From Brachypterus glaber (Eukaryota > Arthropoda > Insecta > Coleoptera > Kateretidae), in assembly GCA_958510825.1 (NCBI GenBank), contig OY294048.1, forward strand, positions 24,163,283 through 24,227,282: a DNA stretch of 64,000 nucleotides, given 5' to 3'. The position numbers were made by a program, and so were the translations under genes. Under the pieces are notes generated by a model. It was given only the letters and a program-made list of their open reading frames with translations, was not told the origin of the DNA and searched no databases. Every line of letters begins with the position of its first letter. Positions within the stretch are counted from its first letter, which is position 1. Below, in pieces: positions 41,756 through 54,480 of this stretch.

Positions 41756-43600
41756 CCATTAAGTGCCTTACCGGACTTAAAACAGACTGGTGCGAATTTG
41801 GCTTGTGCGGTGTTATGCAGACTTGGGCAGACATAATCCGACAAGAACGTATTTCTGAGACTTAGGCCGGCATAGATTTGCAGGTCTGGGCGGATTTGTG
41901 CGGACTTGTGACGCGGGCGCAAACTGCGGACTTAAAACGTATTAAAACAGACTTGTGCGGATTTGGCTTGTGCGGTGTTGTGCCGACTTGGGCCGGTATA
42001 ACTATTTGCAGGAAAATAACGTATTTATGCAGACTTGGGCCGGTATAGATTTGCAGGTCTGGGCGGATTTGTGCGGGCTTGGGCAGACATAACCCGACAA
42101 GAACGTATTTCTGCGGACTCCGGCCGGCATAGATTTGTAGGTCTGGGCGGATTTGGGCGGACTTGTGACGCGGGCGCAAACTGCGGACTTAAAACGTATT
42201 AAAACAGACTTGTGCGGATTTGGCTTGTGCGGTGTTGTGCCGACTTGGGCCGGTATAACTATTTGCAGGCAAATAACGTATTTATGCAGACATGGGCCGG
42301 TATAGATTTGCAGGTCTGGGCGGATTTGTGCGGGCTTGGGCAGACATAACCCGACAAGAACGTATTTCTGCGGACTTGGGCCGGCATAGATTTGCAGATC
42401 TGGGCGGATTTGTGCGGACTTGTGACGCGGGTGCAAAGACCGGACTTAAAACGTATCAAAACAGACTTGTGCGGATTTAGCTTTTGCGGTGTTATGCGGA
42501 CTTGGGCAAACATAACCCGACAAGAACGTATTTCTGCGGACTTCGGCCGGCATAAATTTGCAGGTCTGGGCGGATTTGGGCGGACTTGTGACGCGGGCGC
42601 AAACTGCGGACTTAAAACGTATTAAAACAGACTTGTGCGGATTTGGCTTGTGCGGTGTTGTGCAGACTTGGGCCGGTATAGATTTGCAGGTCTGGGCGGA
42701 TTTGTGCGGGCTTGGGCAGACAAGAACGTATTTCTGCGGACTTGGGCCAGCATAGATTTGCAGGTCTGGGCGGATTTGTGCGGACTTGTGACGCGGGCGC
42801 AAACTGCGGACTTAAAACGTATTAAAACAGACTTGTGCGGATTTGGCTTGTGCGGTGTTGTGCCGACTTGGGCCGGTATAACTATTTGCAGGCAAATAAC
42901 GTATTAATGCAGACTTGGGCCGGTATAGATTTGCAGGTCTGGGCGGATTTGTGCGGGCTTGGGCAGACATAACCCGACAAGAACGTATTTCTGCGGACTT
43001 GGGCCGGCATATATTTGCAGGTCTGGGCGGATTTATGCGGACTTGTGACGCGGGTGCAAAAACCGGACTTAAAACGTATCAAAACGGACTTGTGCGGATT
43101 TAGCTTTTGCAGTGTTATGCAGACTTGGGCAGACATAACCCGACAAGAACGTATTTCTGCGGACTTCGGCCGGCATAGATTTGCAGGTCTGGGCGGATTT
43201 GGGCGGACTTGTGACGCGGGCGCAAACTGCGGACTTAAAACGTATTAAAACAGACTTGTGCGGATTTGGCTTGTGCGCTGTTGTGCCGACTTGGGCCGGT
43301 ATAACTATTTGCAGGTAAATAACGTATTTATGCAGACTTGGGCTGGTATAGATTTGCAGGTCTAGGCGGATTTGTGCGGGCTTGTGACGCGGGTGCATAG
43401 ACCGGACTTAAAACGTATCAAAACAGACTTGTGCGGATTTAGATTTTGCGGTGTTATGCGGACTTGGGCAGACATAACCCGACAAGAACGTATTTCTGCG
43501 GACTTGGGCCGGCATAGATTTGCAGGTCTGGGCGGATTTGGGCAGACTTGTGACGCGGGTGCAAAGACCGGACTTGAAACGTATCAAAAAGTCCGCGCAT
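41756..43600 (-). repeat. Modular satellite array, inverted relative to 12381-13265
   Basis: The same monomer family on the opposite strand. The marker GACTTAAAACGTAT recurs at about 41778, 41932, 42189, 42446, 42612, 42812, 43069, 43235, 43409 and 43574, giving spacings 154, 257, 257, 166, 200, 257, 166, 174 and 165. Longer units contain an extra segment with GACATAACCCGACAAGAACG. Monomer variants differ by ACGCGGGCGCAAACTGC versus ACGCGGGTGCAAAGACC, alternating in blocks. The many ORFs across it are artefacts. Confidence 0.9.
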
Positions 43601-43745
43601 ATCCGGTTTTGCCGCAAATATTTATATCCGCACAGACCCGTCATTTTCAGCAGGGCAGACATATAATCTTATTCGGCATAGGTATATATTAAATAAACTC
43701 ACCAAAAATTAGAAATAATTTAAAATTCCCGTTTTCCAACCCCTT
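43601..43745 (-). repeat. Terminal part of the satellite-bearing element
   Basis: Inverted counterpart of 7822-7965: CCCGTCATTTTCAGCAGGG at 43637-43655, then CATAGGTATATATTAAATAAACTCACC and AATTTAAAATTCCCG. The shared flank of about 90 bp beyond the CCCTGCTGAAAATG motif shows the two loci descend from one larger repeat. Confidence 0.65.
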
Positions 43746-45724
43746 TATTGTAATGAAAGTATCTGTACAAAATGATCTTTCAGAATAAAAAAAAAGAATG
43801 TAAAACTTACTTTTGATTATATTTATGGTATGCACTTAGTTCCCAGTCAAACTTCCAAAACTTTTATGTAGCACAAGACCAAAATCACTTTATTTTGAAA
43901 TGAAAACACAATTTTTCTGAGCTATGAAAGTTCTCTATGCTTTTATGACGCCTAGGTGTCATATTATGACAACAGTAATACCAACAATACTTTTCTGGGA
44001 AGTGGTATCTATTCTACATTGGTTTTCACTCAAATTTTGTATTTCATACCATTCCATTTTCAAAATTAAATGTTATAATATTATGTCTTCTTTTCCTCCA
44101 TAGTTTTTATTTAAATTTTATATAAATTGTATCTACTTCAATTTTGTAAAAATCAATGTTTTGCATTCTCGTCAACATTACAAGTATTATAGAACTCTAA
44201 AATATAGATAAAGACACTTTAGTTTTACAAATATAGATGTTATAAATCTTGATTTTGAAAATATAAACTATAATATTAGTATATATTATATACCTACCTA
44301 TTATTTTGTGATCGTGCTGGGGGGTAGTTTTCAACAAACATTTGCTCGATCATGGCGTGCTTTTAAAAATATACTCAAATTTCACATTTTTCTTCAAAAA
44401 GTCCTATTTATTATAACCTAACTTTCTTAAGGTGACATCAAGTGGCCGATCGAGACGATCTGTGGTACTCTCTGCGCCTGCGTCGAGAAATATCGGACGA
44501 CGTATAGTTCTGTCTTTGTCTTTTCCATAGTAAAGGGCAAAAACAATGCATGAACGTTTCGCTAGCTAGTCTACTCATCTTGCACTCGCAGAAAACCAAC
44601 TTGCACTTAAAAACGCATTCAAAAAGTCAGCCACTTTGAGCCCCAATAGGGGAAGGTTGAAAAAAAAGATCTGGCACCGCGGCAGTAACGTCAGAAATTC
44701 TTTTTTTATTTAATTCCACGGCTTCCAGTGCATAAAATCGAAAGTGTTATACACCGTTTTAAAGGAAATTTGTCGAACTTTATAACCATGTGCTCCACAA
44801 AATTGACTTCAGGTCCCCATTTTTCAAAATTCCAAGGGAAGCCCAACATTTTTTAAAGTAAACAAAAAATACATAAAAGTTATAAAGTATGAAAATACGA
44901 CTAAAAATACATATATTTAAAATTTGTGAAGATTTTATAATATTTAAAAGTATAGACAATATTCCAAGAGGCCCCTCCTGTTAAGAGTCCGGGGGCCATG
45001 GCCCCCGGGCCCCCCTAAGTCGGCATCTATGCGTATAATACTTTTCTAGCTCTATGCGATGTGAATAGTATAATTAAAACATAATAAATAATAATATAAT
45101 TGTATTTCTTTACCGATGATTCTGATTCTTTTTTTTTGCGCATATTGGTTTTAAAAACTTTGTGTGTACTAAAATCAGGAAAAACTCCGAATTTTGATCA
45201 GGAAATCTTAATTTGCAAAACCTGTGGTCACTTTCCACAGCGTGGGTATAAAAAATGTTGGGAGAGGGGTGAAAAAATCTAGTGACCACTTTGATGTTCA
45301 AAATAATTGGGGGAGCCCCCTGATGCTACATGAAATAAGTGGTTATATTATATTCAGACCTAAATGTTACAAAATGTTAAAATAATATAGAATAAAATTT
45401 TATATTAAATATATTTATACGGCCCAACGAAAACAAAATGGAGCTAATATTTTGGAAATTGGCCTGTATGTTTTACCTCTTATCTCGTCTAATAGCACAC
45501 TTTGTTCTACGAATATTCTTAGAACATTCTAAGAAGGAAAGAATATTCTTAGAAACATCTTCAGGGTCCAACCACGCCAACTTTAAAATCTTAAATTAAA
45601 ACCCCCCATTTATAATACAGACTAGGTTTTTTGTGTTTATGTCTTTACTGATATAGTGTCCCTATTATAACCACCTGTCCACCGAACTTTCGATGCAGAA
45701 CTAACTATTAATTTAATATTTTAG
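43746..45724. other. Mostly featureless non-coding DNA
   Basis: No gene recognised. A GC-rich palindrome GGGGGCCATGGCCCCCGGG at 44992-45010 stands out and may be the end of a decayed transposon. Short minus and plus ORFs at 45100-45300 lack protein character. Confidence 0.4.
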
Positions 45725-45873
45725 CTGTGGTTCAAAGAGAGTATCCCAAACGTACAGAGGAAATATTTAAACGCACGGCATGCAACTGGTTTGGACATGC
45801 AAACACAAGAATCAAAGAAAGAAGTCAGCTGCACATGTCAGAGATGATGACAGTGATATGGAAAACATTTTAG
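45725..45873 (+). other. Possible orphan exon
   Basis: After an acceptor-like TTTAATATTTTAG, a 49-codon open stretch reads VVQREYPKRTEEIFKRTACN and WFGHANTRIKER before TAG. Composition is unlike the flanks. It could be a last exon of the host gene reached by splicing before its stop codon (a GAA|GTAAAA site at about 40303), but then the phase gives a different reading. It may equally be a chance ORF. Confidence 0.3.
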
Positions 45874-46259
45874 ATTAGATTATGTTGACATAGCACCCTA
45901 ATCTTAAATACAAATTAAGTTTTAATGATTTGCCAACGCAAACCAAGAGTTAACTTTTCTAGCAGGAGGTTTACACATTATAAAATTATTAACAGTAGAA
46001 TCTAAGGTGCTGGGTTTCGGTAGATAATGGACTTTTTTTCCTTAAAAATTACCATAAAACTTTATACTGTTTTAGAATATTCTATATAAATTTTGGTCAG
46101 AGATTTTAAATCCTTTCACATAAATAGTCTATCAATTCTCAATTCCGAAAAAAAAAATTGCAGATGTATTTGGTAGGTTATTTTCTAAAAAATGTCGTCC
46201 AGTGTATTAATTAATTAATATATTATAAGCAATCTAAAATTAAATATATGTGATCTCTA

Positions 46260-46331
46260 TACAGGAAGAGCCTGTAATAAATCTTTTTAAATTCGAATGA
46301 CTCAATAAATTCTTTATTATTATTATTATTA
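46260..46331 (+). mobile_element. LINE 3' tail fragment
   Basis: AATAAATCTTT and CTCAATAAATTCTTT followed by (TTA)n at 46314-46331, the kind of 3' end seen in triplet-tailed LINEs. No coding part remains upstream, so it is a severely truncated copy or a mimic. Confidence 0.4.
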
Positions 46332-48339
46332 AATATTTGTCATAATGTGTCAAAACAATAATTCAGAATAATAAGTGTTTGACAAATAATTTGTCATTAA
46401 TCGATACACTTATATGCATATTTTTTGAGAAAATAAGATGCAAAAAAATCAGTGATACTTTTTTTTGAAATGGAAATCAATAAACCGTTTCTGTGAATGG
46501 ATTGAAATTCTCTGATCAAAATCTAAAATTCTCTGATCAAAATCTATACAGAATAAGCTAAAACACTGTACAGTATTTGTACAAAATATAAACCAATATA
46601 CATTTTATAGTGCACTATGAACTAAGAGTTTGTGTGCGCACTCCAGATGTCATAAAAAAAATTCTTAAGATTAATTATGCTTTAGACCTTCCATTTTAGA
46701 CCTGCCATATCCGTTTTGTATGCGCCTTCTTAAGATAACTGATTGAATAGCATTAGATGATAGTTTATAAATCATGTTCCACTAATAAAATTACAAAAAA
46801 GTTAAACAGAACAAAGTTTGGGGCAAAAAACGGATAAGGCCCCCCCGTTTCGCACGCCTCTGGTCAAAATAATACACGAAAATAACTAGCAAGATTTGCC
46901 TTATTAAGATTAGTTGACATGCAAAAACTCGTTGTTATATCTCAAAGGGTTTGTGAGTTATTAAATAAAAACCATTTTTTTAATCCCTTTTAAAAGGGCA
47001 TAGCTCTCTTACGACTTATGTTTATAAAAACTTTTTTTCATATTTTTTAATGTAGAATCACCCCCTTAAAATTCTCGAATTTACTTCTGAATAACTCTGT
47101 ACACCCTGTATATGTTTATCCAATACTCCTCATCTTTGCCCTTTCTAGGACAATAATAAATTGCGATACTTTTACTATAAATGAGCTTTATTTGAATGCC
47201 AAATAATAGTAGGAGCTTTCTTCGTCAGATCAACACGGTGCCGGACCTTCATCTCTCCGATTTTGCTCAAATTTGACACACCCTCATCAAATAGGGTCTA
47301 GATTACTAGACCGAAAGGATTTTGCTAGAAAACGACTAGATTTGGAGATAGATTAGTCTGGCTCATTTTTTACCTTTTTTAAAACTTCTAAAACATGATT
47401 TACATAAATCTAAATATCAGGACTTGTGTAAAAGATAAAAACATATTTTTGCCAGATATGAAAAGAACATTAAATTTCGCTCTTAACCAAGAAAAAAATT
47501 TCCCACCAATTTCATTTCAATATGGCGGCCTACTAGATGCAACATGTCAAATTTAAAAATGCTATCCCCAAAATACATCCCTTCGATTTTTTTTATTTTT
47601 TGTCAGGGAACTCATATATAGTGGTGGAGTATGCATATAAAACATTGGAAAAAGTATTTTACATTTGTAGAAGTTAGAGCAAAAAATGTCCGATAGAGGT
47701 CCAATAGTCAACAACGAAAGTTTGTTTTGGCTTCAGAAACTATTTATAAAAGTAGGCATTGACAGAGATAAACCGAGATAGTTATCTAGATAGGAATTTT
47801 GGTTCGGTTTTAGCACAATTTTCTGTCCTTTTTAAGCTTGTTCTTCGATGAATAAAGCTCACTCTCTCTTTTCACTTAAAGGCACGTCTAGATGTTGCTA
47901 CTAGAAAATTTTGCGTTTATGTACCTACAGCGTTGTCACGATTGAATTTATTTCACTAGAAATATTTTATTTCTTTTGATAAAAAATAAAAAAATTATAT
48001 TTTAAATACAAATATCCAAATAAAATGTGTTTAAATCATTCTATAGTTTATATTAAATCTGTTTGTAGTTTCTTGTTTTAAAAGAAAATGTTATTAAAAC
48101 CGAAGAAAAAACAGGTAATAATTAGGTCGGCAACAACGGATTAACCACGTGCCCTTGTTTATAATCCGACATGACATTGTTGTAACCCGTATTTAAATTA
48201 GTTTTAAATTGTTTCAATTATAACTATCCCTTAATAAGCATTAAATGATTAGTTAAGACTATATAATAACCTGTGTTTCATTATGACTTCATTCATTCAT
48301 ATTCGATGATCGCGCTGTGGAGCAGTCGTATCGTATCGT
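46332..48339. other. Non-coding DNA
   Basis: No gene recognised. Contains a short TCTGATCAAAATCTA duplication at about 46512-46545, and a TCGTATCGTA-type pentanucleotide run at about 48326-48365 immediately before LINE C. Confidence 0.4.
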
Positions 48340-49029
48340 ACCTTATCGTATCGTATCTTATCGCTTAGTTTGTTTATTTTCGCGCCGGTCGTGATAAATA
48401 AACAACACTCGTATAGTGCAGTGGCCGCTCGTCGTGCGAATATTGGTGGTGAGTTCCTAGTGTTTTGCTCAAGTGTACCCCGATTGTCTACAGTGGTCTA
48501 TCTTACGTAGTTCTGAATTAAGTAAGATCTACCGATCGACTACTGTACACCGCCGGGGTCAAAGGTCCAACATGCGTGAACTCATCGCATCGATATTCAA
48601 TCGTTTGCTAGAGGCAATACCAAGCGCTGGATCCTATAGTTGACTTCAAATCCAACTCTGGCGTCGGTGGTTCAAGCCTCGGCGGGGTCCACCGACAAAT
48701 TTTCAAATTTTCATTTTTTATCAAGTACGGGTTGGTCAAGTTATTTTTCTACACGGGCTGCAGTCTAGGGAGTTCCCATAGTCTCTTAGACCTTGGGGTG
48801 CCCGGACTGGGGTGCGGGTGAAATAGCTTGACAAACCCCGAAAATTATTTTATTTTTTATTCTAAATTTTCTAGCACTTTTTAAGCCATTTCCGAGCCTC
48901 CTACCCTCTTTTACCCCTATTTTGGCTCGTCGGCCAACGGAACACTGTTCCCTTGGCATAGACGCCCCTAAATAGCACCCCCATCGTGTCTTTTTCTATT
49001 ACGGCAACCTAGTAGGACCAAGGCAAGCG

Positions 49030-50760
49030 ATGGTCTCCAACCCTCCCAAAAAAACCCCACCCAAGCCCCCTCCCCCCAAACCTGGGGAAAAGGTCGGCAA
49101 ATCCCCTCATTCCTCCGGAAAAAGCACAGCCTCACCAAAAACCAAAGAATCTCGCGTATCCACAGCGATAAACAATTTCGAAAGCCTCTCAAACAAAAAA
49201 AATACCCAAGAAAAACAACCCGACAACCCCCAAATAGTTCAGCCCGAAATCCCGAAAACCTCCATTCCCCTCCCTCCAAAAATAACCTTCAAGACAAAAA
49301 AACCCCCAAAATCCCAAACAAAGAAAAAATCCAAACTCCCAGATCTGGACCTAGAGTCCCTATTTTACTACTAATTAAAAAACTAGCAGACGTCCTTAAG
49401 ACAAAAACTGGTAAAAGCCTAAGTTATATAAGCATTCAAGACATCGATGACGACGAAGAAGACGACCCCTCCCTACCTCCCGCAAACGCAGTGCACCTGA
49501 CTTCGACCCCGATGGAGAAGTCACATCCCTTAAAAATCCCAAGGTCATAAAACCAAACCCCGCCAAGGGTAAAAACATCGTCAGAAAGGACACCTACTTT
49601 TTCCCGCCCGATACATCTAACCCCACCGCTCAATCATCCAACGCCCCGGTTCAAGATGTTATCATGCTTTCACCATCCCCTAAACACCAAAAACAAGATT
49701 TCCCACCACCTTTCAACCCTAACCCCCCTTCAACCTTCACATGGAAACCCCCACCTAAGCCTCAAGGACAATTCACTCAAGTAACAAAAACCCAAGACAT
49801 CGATGAGGGTAAAATTCCCCCCATTAACCTCAAACTAGAGGGAAAATGGTCAGAATTTTCGAAGAAGTTGGGGGTGAAAAAGCCCAAACCAAAAACAAGA
49901 TTTCCCACCACCTTTCAACCCTAACCCCCCTTCAACCTTCACATGGAAACCCCCACCTAAGCCTCAAGGACAATTCACTCAAGTAACAAAAACCCAAGAC
50001 ATCACTGAGGGTAAAATTCCCCCCATTAACCTCAAACTAGAGGGAAAATGGTCAGAATTTTTGAAGGAGTTGGGGGTGAAAAACCTAAGGTACTCAAAGG
50101 TACAATATACCTATGGTGCCTATAGAATTCATCCCTCAACCCCTGACGACTTTCGGGCTATGACCAAATTCTTTTTAGAAAAAAACCTCGAGTTTTTCAC
50201 GTACACGTTACCGAGTGAAAAACAACTAAACTGCGTCCTTAGAGGCATCCCTCTAAACATCGACGTGTCGGAGGTCAAAGATGAACTGGAGAGGGTGGGT
50301 TTCCACCCCTCCTCAGTTTATCGAATGACCAAAGGCACGGAGAAAATTGCCATGCCCCTAATCCTTGTCACCCTCCCCAAATCCGAAAAGGAAAAGATTT
50401 TCCAAATTACCCACCTCCTAGACTTATCCATTAGGGTTGAAGAACTTCGACGAAAATCTGGTATTGGTCAATGCTACCGATGCCAGAAATTCGGTCACTC
50501 ACAGCACAGGTGCAATGCGAAACCAGTTTGCGTAAAATGTGCCCTCACCTCCGAATGCAAGAAAACCCTGGAAATCCCCCCCACATGCGCAGCGCAAACT
50601 GCGGGGGTAGTCACACCGCCTCGTACAGGGAATGCCCTAAGCACCCTGCTCGAAAACAACCACAACCCCCAAATTACAATGTTTACGTCACTAACCGCCA
50701 AGGACCCCCTTATCAAATCCAATATCCAACATCATTCCTTAAGCCCCGAAACCACCACTA
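49030..50760 (+). pseudogene. LINE C ORF1, Gag-like with zinc knuckles
   Basis: N-terminus MVSNPPKKTPPKPPPPKPG, proline/lysine-rich. Frameshifts near 49370 and 49480 and a 202-bp duplication (49692-50093) that introduces a stop at 49922. The C-terminal half, 50061-50680, has the PRE_C2HC-type domain (NCVLRGIPLNIDVSEVKDEL; LSIRVEELRRKSGIGQCYRC) and the knuckle CYRCQKFGHSQHRC. A second knuckle (CVKC...TSEC) is damaged by a deletion and a third is read in another frame (50590-50640, CGGSHTASYREC). This combination is typical of Jockey-group ORF1. Confidence 0.8.
49692..50093. repeat. 202-bp tandem duplication in LINE C ORF1
   Basis: CAAGATTTCCCACCACC recurs at 49694 and 49896. The copies differ at only a few positions (for example GACATCGATGAGG versus GACATCACTGAGG). 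Confidence 0.9.
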
Positions 50761-50763
50761 TCC

Positions 50764-53177
50764 TTGAATATACGTCTGTCATGGTTCGAACAACCAGGGG
50801 CGACTATCAAGATAGTCGCAGGGTATTACCCACCCTCACGTGTATTCCATGCAAGCGACTACCTCAAAATACTTGATTGCCCCAACCCCACTTTAATAGC
50901 GGGAGACCTAAACGCCAAGCACCACGACTGGTACTCCCGAGCCATAAATTCATATGGGTCGAATTTAAAAAGACTATCGGAGATTAAAAGCTGGTCAGTG
51001 CTTGGCCCCACAGACGTAACCCACTTCCCACGAAACCTCCAATATAGACCCGATGTCCTGGATATTGCCCTTTACGTAAACATTGTAAATCCCATTTCCA
51101 TAGAAACCCTTGACGAACTTTTTTCATTAGACCACAACCCCATCCTTATAACCCTTAAAGGGGATATGCAACCTGACATTTACGAACGGACTAGAACACA
51201 CTGGCCTACCTTCCAGAGGGCACTATTGGAGAATTTCGGCAGCGTCAGAAAGGTAAACAACACTGTTGACCTTGATGGCGCTGTCGAACATCTCCAAACC
51301 AGTATCACAAACGCCCTCAAAACCGCCAGTACGACTACAACCCACTTCATAAAACACCCATACGCCATCCCCCAACATATAAAAATGCTCATCACCAAAA
51401 GGAGGCGAGCAAAAACAATAGCCCAAAGGACAAGACTACAGACGGACAAAAACACATATAACCGCCTTAATAAGGTCGTTAAAGATACCTTGAACGAGAC
51501 ACAAAACCAAATGTGGCAAAACAAGCTCTCTGAGCTTAAACCGGAGGACGGTTCAGTCTGGAAAATGACCAGATCCTTAACCAGGAAAACACCCGATATC
51601 CCCCCCTAAATACCCCTAACGGCACGGCTCACACAAACAAGGAAAAGGCTGAAGCCTTTGCCGACTCCCTCTCCAGCCAATTTACCCCTTTCCCACCCCA
51701 CGATGATCTTTTCGCCCATTTCCAGGAGGTGGACGAAACCGTCAATCAAGCTCTCGCTAGAAATGACCCTGATCCCTTCGATCCAGCCACAGTCAGCGAA
51801 ATAAAAACCATCATAACTCACTAAAAAACGCAAAGCACCTGGATTCGATGGGATCACAAACTCAGCCCTAAAATCCCTCCCCGATAAGATCATCGTCGCC
51901 CTCACATCCTACATAAACGCCTCCCTTAGGTTATCCCACTTCCCAGCCCCCTGGAAACTAGCGGAAATAATCCTAATCCCCAAACCTCAAAAAAACCTAT
52001 CCCTACCCTCGAGTTACCGACCTATAAGCCTCCTCCCCTCCCTATCGAAAGTGGCTGAAAAAGTGTTTTCAAATAGGATCTTGGCCCACGCTATACAATA
52101 CGAGGTATTGCCCCAAAGTCAATTTGGTTTTAGAGCGGAACACAGCACTCACGATCTGCTCCTAAGCACGGTGGAAAAAATAACAGAGGGATTTAACCAC
52201 AAAGACTTCACGGGGCTCATCCTACTCGACGTTCAACAAGCGTTCGATGGGGTGTGGCACCCTGGAGTCATTTACAAACTCCTAAAACATAAACAGAGCC
52301 GATCAGAATAGTAAAACTTGTATGGTCTTTCCTCACGGAAAGAAAATTCAGGGTGAGGATCAAAGACATATTGTCTCTGATCAGGGACATACTCGCCGGC
52401 GTAGCTCAGGGCTCGGTTCTCGCCCCACTAATCTTCCTCATTTTCTTTTCGGATCTGCCACCAACTCCAAAAGTTGAAAATGGCCAGTTTGCGGATGACA
52501 CCTCCTTCGCCGTCACTTCTAGGGACCCGGCACTTGTCAGAAGGGCGCTCCAGGAACAGCTGAACGCGATGTCAGATTGGTGCGACTTTTGGAGAGCCAA
52601 ACTTAATCCTACCAAAACCCAATCAATCATTTTCACACGGCGTAGACGGTTCAGGATGCCGGAGTCACTGGTCCTGATTGGTGAAACCATACCATGGAGC
52701 GATAATGTAAAGTACCTTGGAGTCACACTCGATAAGTCCCTGACATGGGAAAGACACATTAAAAACAACGCCAGCAAAGGGAGGGCGCTGGTTAATCAAC
52801 TACGCTCCCTTCTTTCAGGGCCAACTATGAACCTCCAAACCAAGGTACTTTGCATTAGGCAACTCATCAGGCCGGTACTCCTGTACGCCTGTTCCGTCTG
52901 GGGTTACGCCGCGCCCAGCTACCTGAGGCGCCTGGAGGCTGTCCAAAATCTGGCCATGAGAACGGCGGTTGGAGCACCGTGGTATGTCCGAAACGAAACC
53001 CTGAGGAGAGATTTAAATCTACCCCCGGTGGTCGAGTACCTCAAAACTATGGCAGTCTCTCAACTCAACAGAGCCCTGAACCATCCCAACGAAATGGTAA
53101 GAGCAGCCCTAGATTATGTCCCTGACCCGAGACAAGTCTACAGAAGGCCCAAAATCCTTCTGCAAGATCCCCCCTGA
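50764..53177 (+). pseudogene. LINE C ORF2: endonuclease (N-terminus deleted) and RT
   Basis: Endonuclease begins in mid-domain (IKIVAGYYPPSRVFH), with LIAGDLNAKHHDW, RPDVLDIALY and SLDHNPILI; the N-terminal 70-80 residues with the first catalytic Glu are absent. RT: KAPGFDGITNSALK (51835), SSYRPISLLPSLSKVAE, SQFGFRAEHSTHDLL, ILLDVQQAFDGVWH, then a frameshift at about 52300, AGVAQGSVLAPLIFLIF and GQFADDTSFAV with FADD intact. The tail runs to TGA at 53177. A stop lies at about 51823 between linker and RT. Blocks closely follow the Jockey clade. Confidence 0.85.
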
Positions 53178-53504
53178 ACAGTTCTGATTGGAGGGTTGTG
53201 GGTTAAATCCCTCTGTTATAACCTATAGTAAACTATTTATTTATCTTTATTTATTTTAGCTCATTTTAATCCGTATTGTCCTCCAATGTTCCTAATTTAT
53301 TCAATTTTAATATGTCTTTTCAACTTTCTTTTCTTTTTGTCTTTTTATTTATTTATTTTATTTATTTATTTATTTGTTTATTTACTTGTTTGTTTATTTA
53401 TTTGTTAATTTATTTTTCTTCTCTTTTTAGTCAACCAATTTTCAATGTCTATTCAAATTTTAATTACTCCCTTCCTGTAATCACCCTTGTTATAGTCCAC
53501 CTAT

Positions 53505-53535
<31 letters not shown>

Positions 53536-53680
53536 TCTACATCTATGTATACTTAAGTTAAGTTTAATCATCCCACTCTCCCTTTCCCCACATATCCCTC
53601 TCCACCTAGGTTAATCATTATTATTTAGGAAAAATTATTTATATCAAAGTTAAATTAAAAATTAAAAAAAAAAAAAAAAC
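53178..53680 (+). repeat. LINE C 3' UTR with (TTTA)n runs and poly(A)
   Basis: Two TTTA-rich tracts (53346-53415 and 53502-53535) followed by a 17-18-base A run ending at 53680. The 112-residue ORF over it is low-complexity noise. Confidence 0.8.
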
Positions 53681-54154
53681 TGAAATATCGTTTTTGTGAT
53701 TTTGTTGTCTGCGACCAAACGCGTTCTCCACCCGAAGAAAAAATTCAGATTGCCTAACATGGAATTTTCACCACCTTTATACTCAAGACAAAAAACTAAA
53801 TCAATCAAGGGCAAGAGAGCTTACGCCTTGACCCGGAGCGCCCCATTCAAGACGATGGACGGACGGATGACTTCATTTTATGTTCGACATTCTTCAGATG
53901 TGGTTTATAACTTGTGTTTTAAGTTTAAATTGAAAAACTCCAGTTTAATAAAAAGTTATTTATTTTAATATGAGGTTACAGTGAACTTGAAGTACAAAAA
54001 AGTCACACGTCGAATTGATAACCTAAACTCCAAAAAGTCAAAACCTCCTTTTTGGAAGTCGGTTAAAAAAATGCATTACCTTCCACGTAATCCTGACAAG
54101 TAAATAGTACATATGCTATTTGAAAGCTATATAAAACTATGTTTTTTTATTACC
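53681..54154. other. Non-coding DNA
   Basis: No supported gene. A 90-codon plus-strand ORF (53696-53968) has mixed composition but no recognisable motif; I leave it unassigned. Confidence 0.35.
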
Positions 54155-54480
54155 TAAGCCCCCCTTGGTAGAAACCGTCAGGAAAAAAGCTTTTTTCCCT
54201 GGGTAATTTTTGGGAAGCCAATTTTTTTTTGTAGGGGCGCCAAGTTCGGTAGATATCGTCAGGGGTAAAGCTTTTTTTCGTAAAAGAAATTTTTGGGGAC
54301 AATTCTTTTTTTCAGGGGCGCCAAGTTTGGCAGAAACCGCCAGGGACAAAAGCCTTTCTTAGTAAAGGTATTTTTGGGGCGACAATACTTCTTTGTGCAG
54401 TGGCGCCAAGTTTGGTAGAAACCGTCAGGGACAAACAAAGCTTTTTCGCAGGGGCGCCCCTGCCTTTTTTCATGAAGGTA
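54155..54480. repeat. 81-85-bp minisatellite, about four degenerate units
   Basis: Marker GGGGCGCCAAGTTxGGTAGAAACCG occurs at 54234, 54315 and 54400, with a degenerate first copy at about 54155 (CCCCCCTTGGTAGAAACCGTCAGG). The units also share AGCTTTTTTxxGTAAA. Confidence 0.75.

Larger units (their letters stand above)
48340..53680 (+). mobile_element. LINE C, Jockey-like, GC-rich and full-length-sized
   Basis: Plus-strand LINE with a GC-rich leader (48365-49029), Gag-like ORF1, ORF2 and a 3' UTR ending in poly(A) at 53663-53680. Base composition and codon use (many CCC, ACC, GGG codons) differ sharply from the AT-rich host and the other LINEs here. The 5' boundary is approximate. Both ORFs are frameshifted and part of the endonuclease is deleted. 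Confidence 0.85.

Noticed and set aside
41680..43692. Many 60-144-residue ORFs on both strands
   Set aside because: All lie in the satellite array and repeat the same phrases in several frames.
49030..49374. Host proline-rich protein
   Set aside because: Position and continuation into the zinc-knuckle region identify it as LINE C ORF1.
48968..49633. Minus-strand ORFs of 65-103 residues
   Set aside because: Antisense shadows of the GC-rich, proline-coding LINE C ORF1.
51180..51905. Minus-strand ORFs opposite LINE C ORF2
   Set aside because: Shadows of the plus-strand endonuclease/RT coding region.
53276..53614. 112-residue ORF with membrane-like composition
   Set aside because: Low-complexity TTTA runs in the LINE C 3' UTR.
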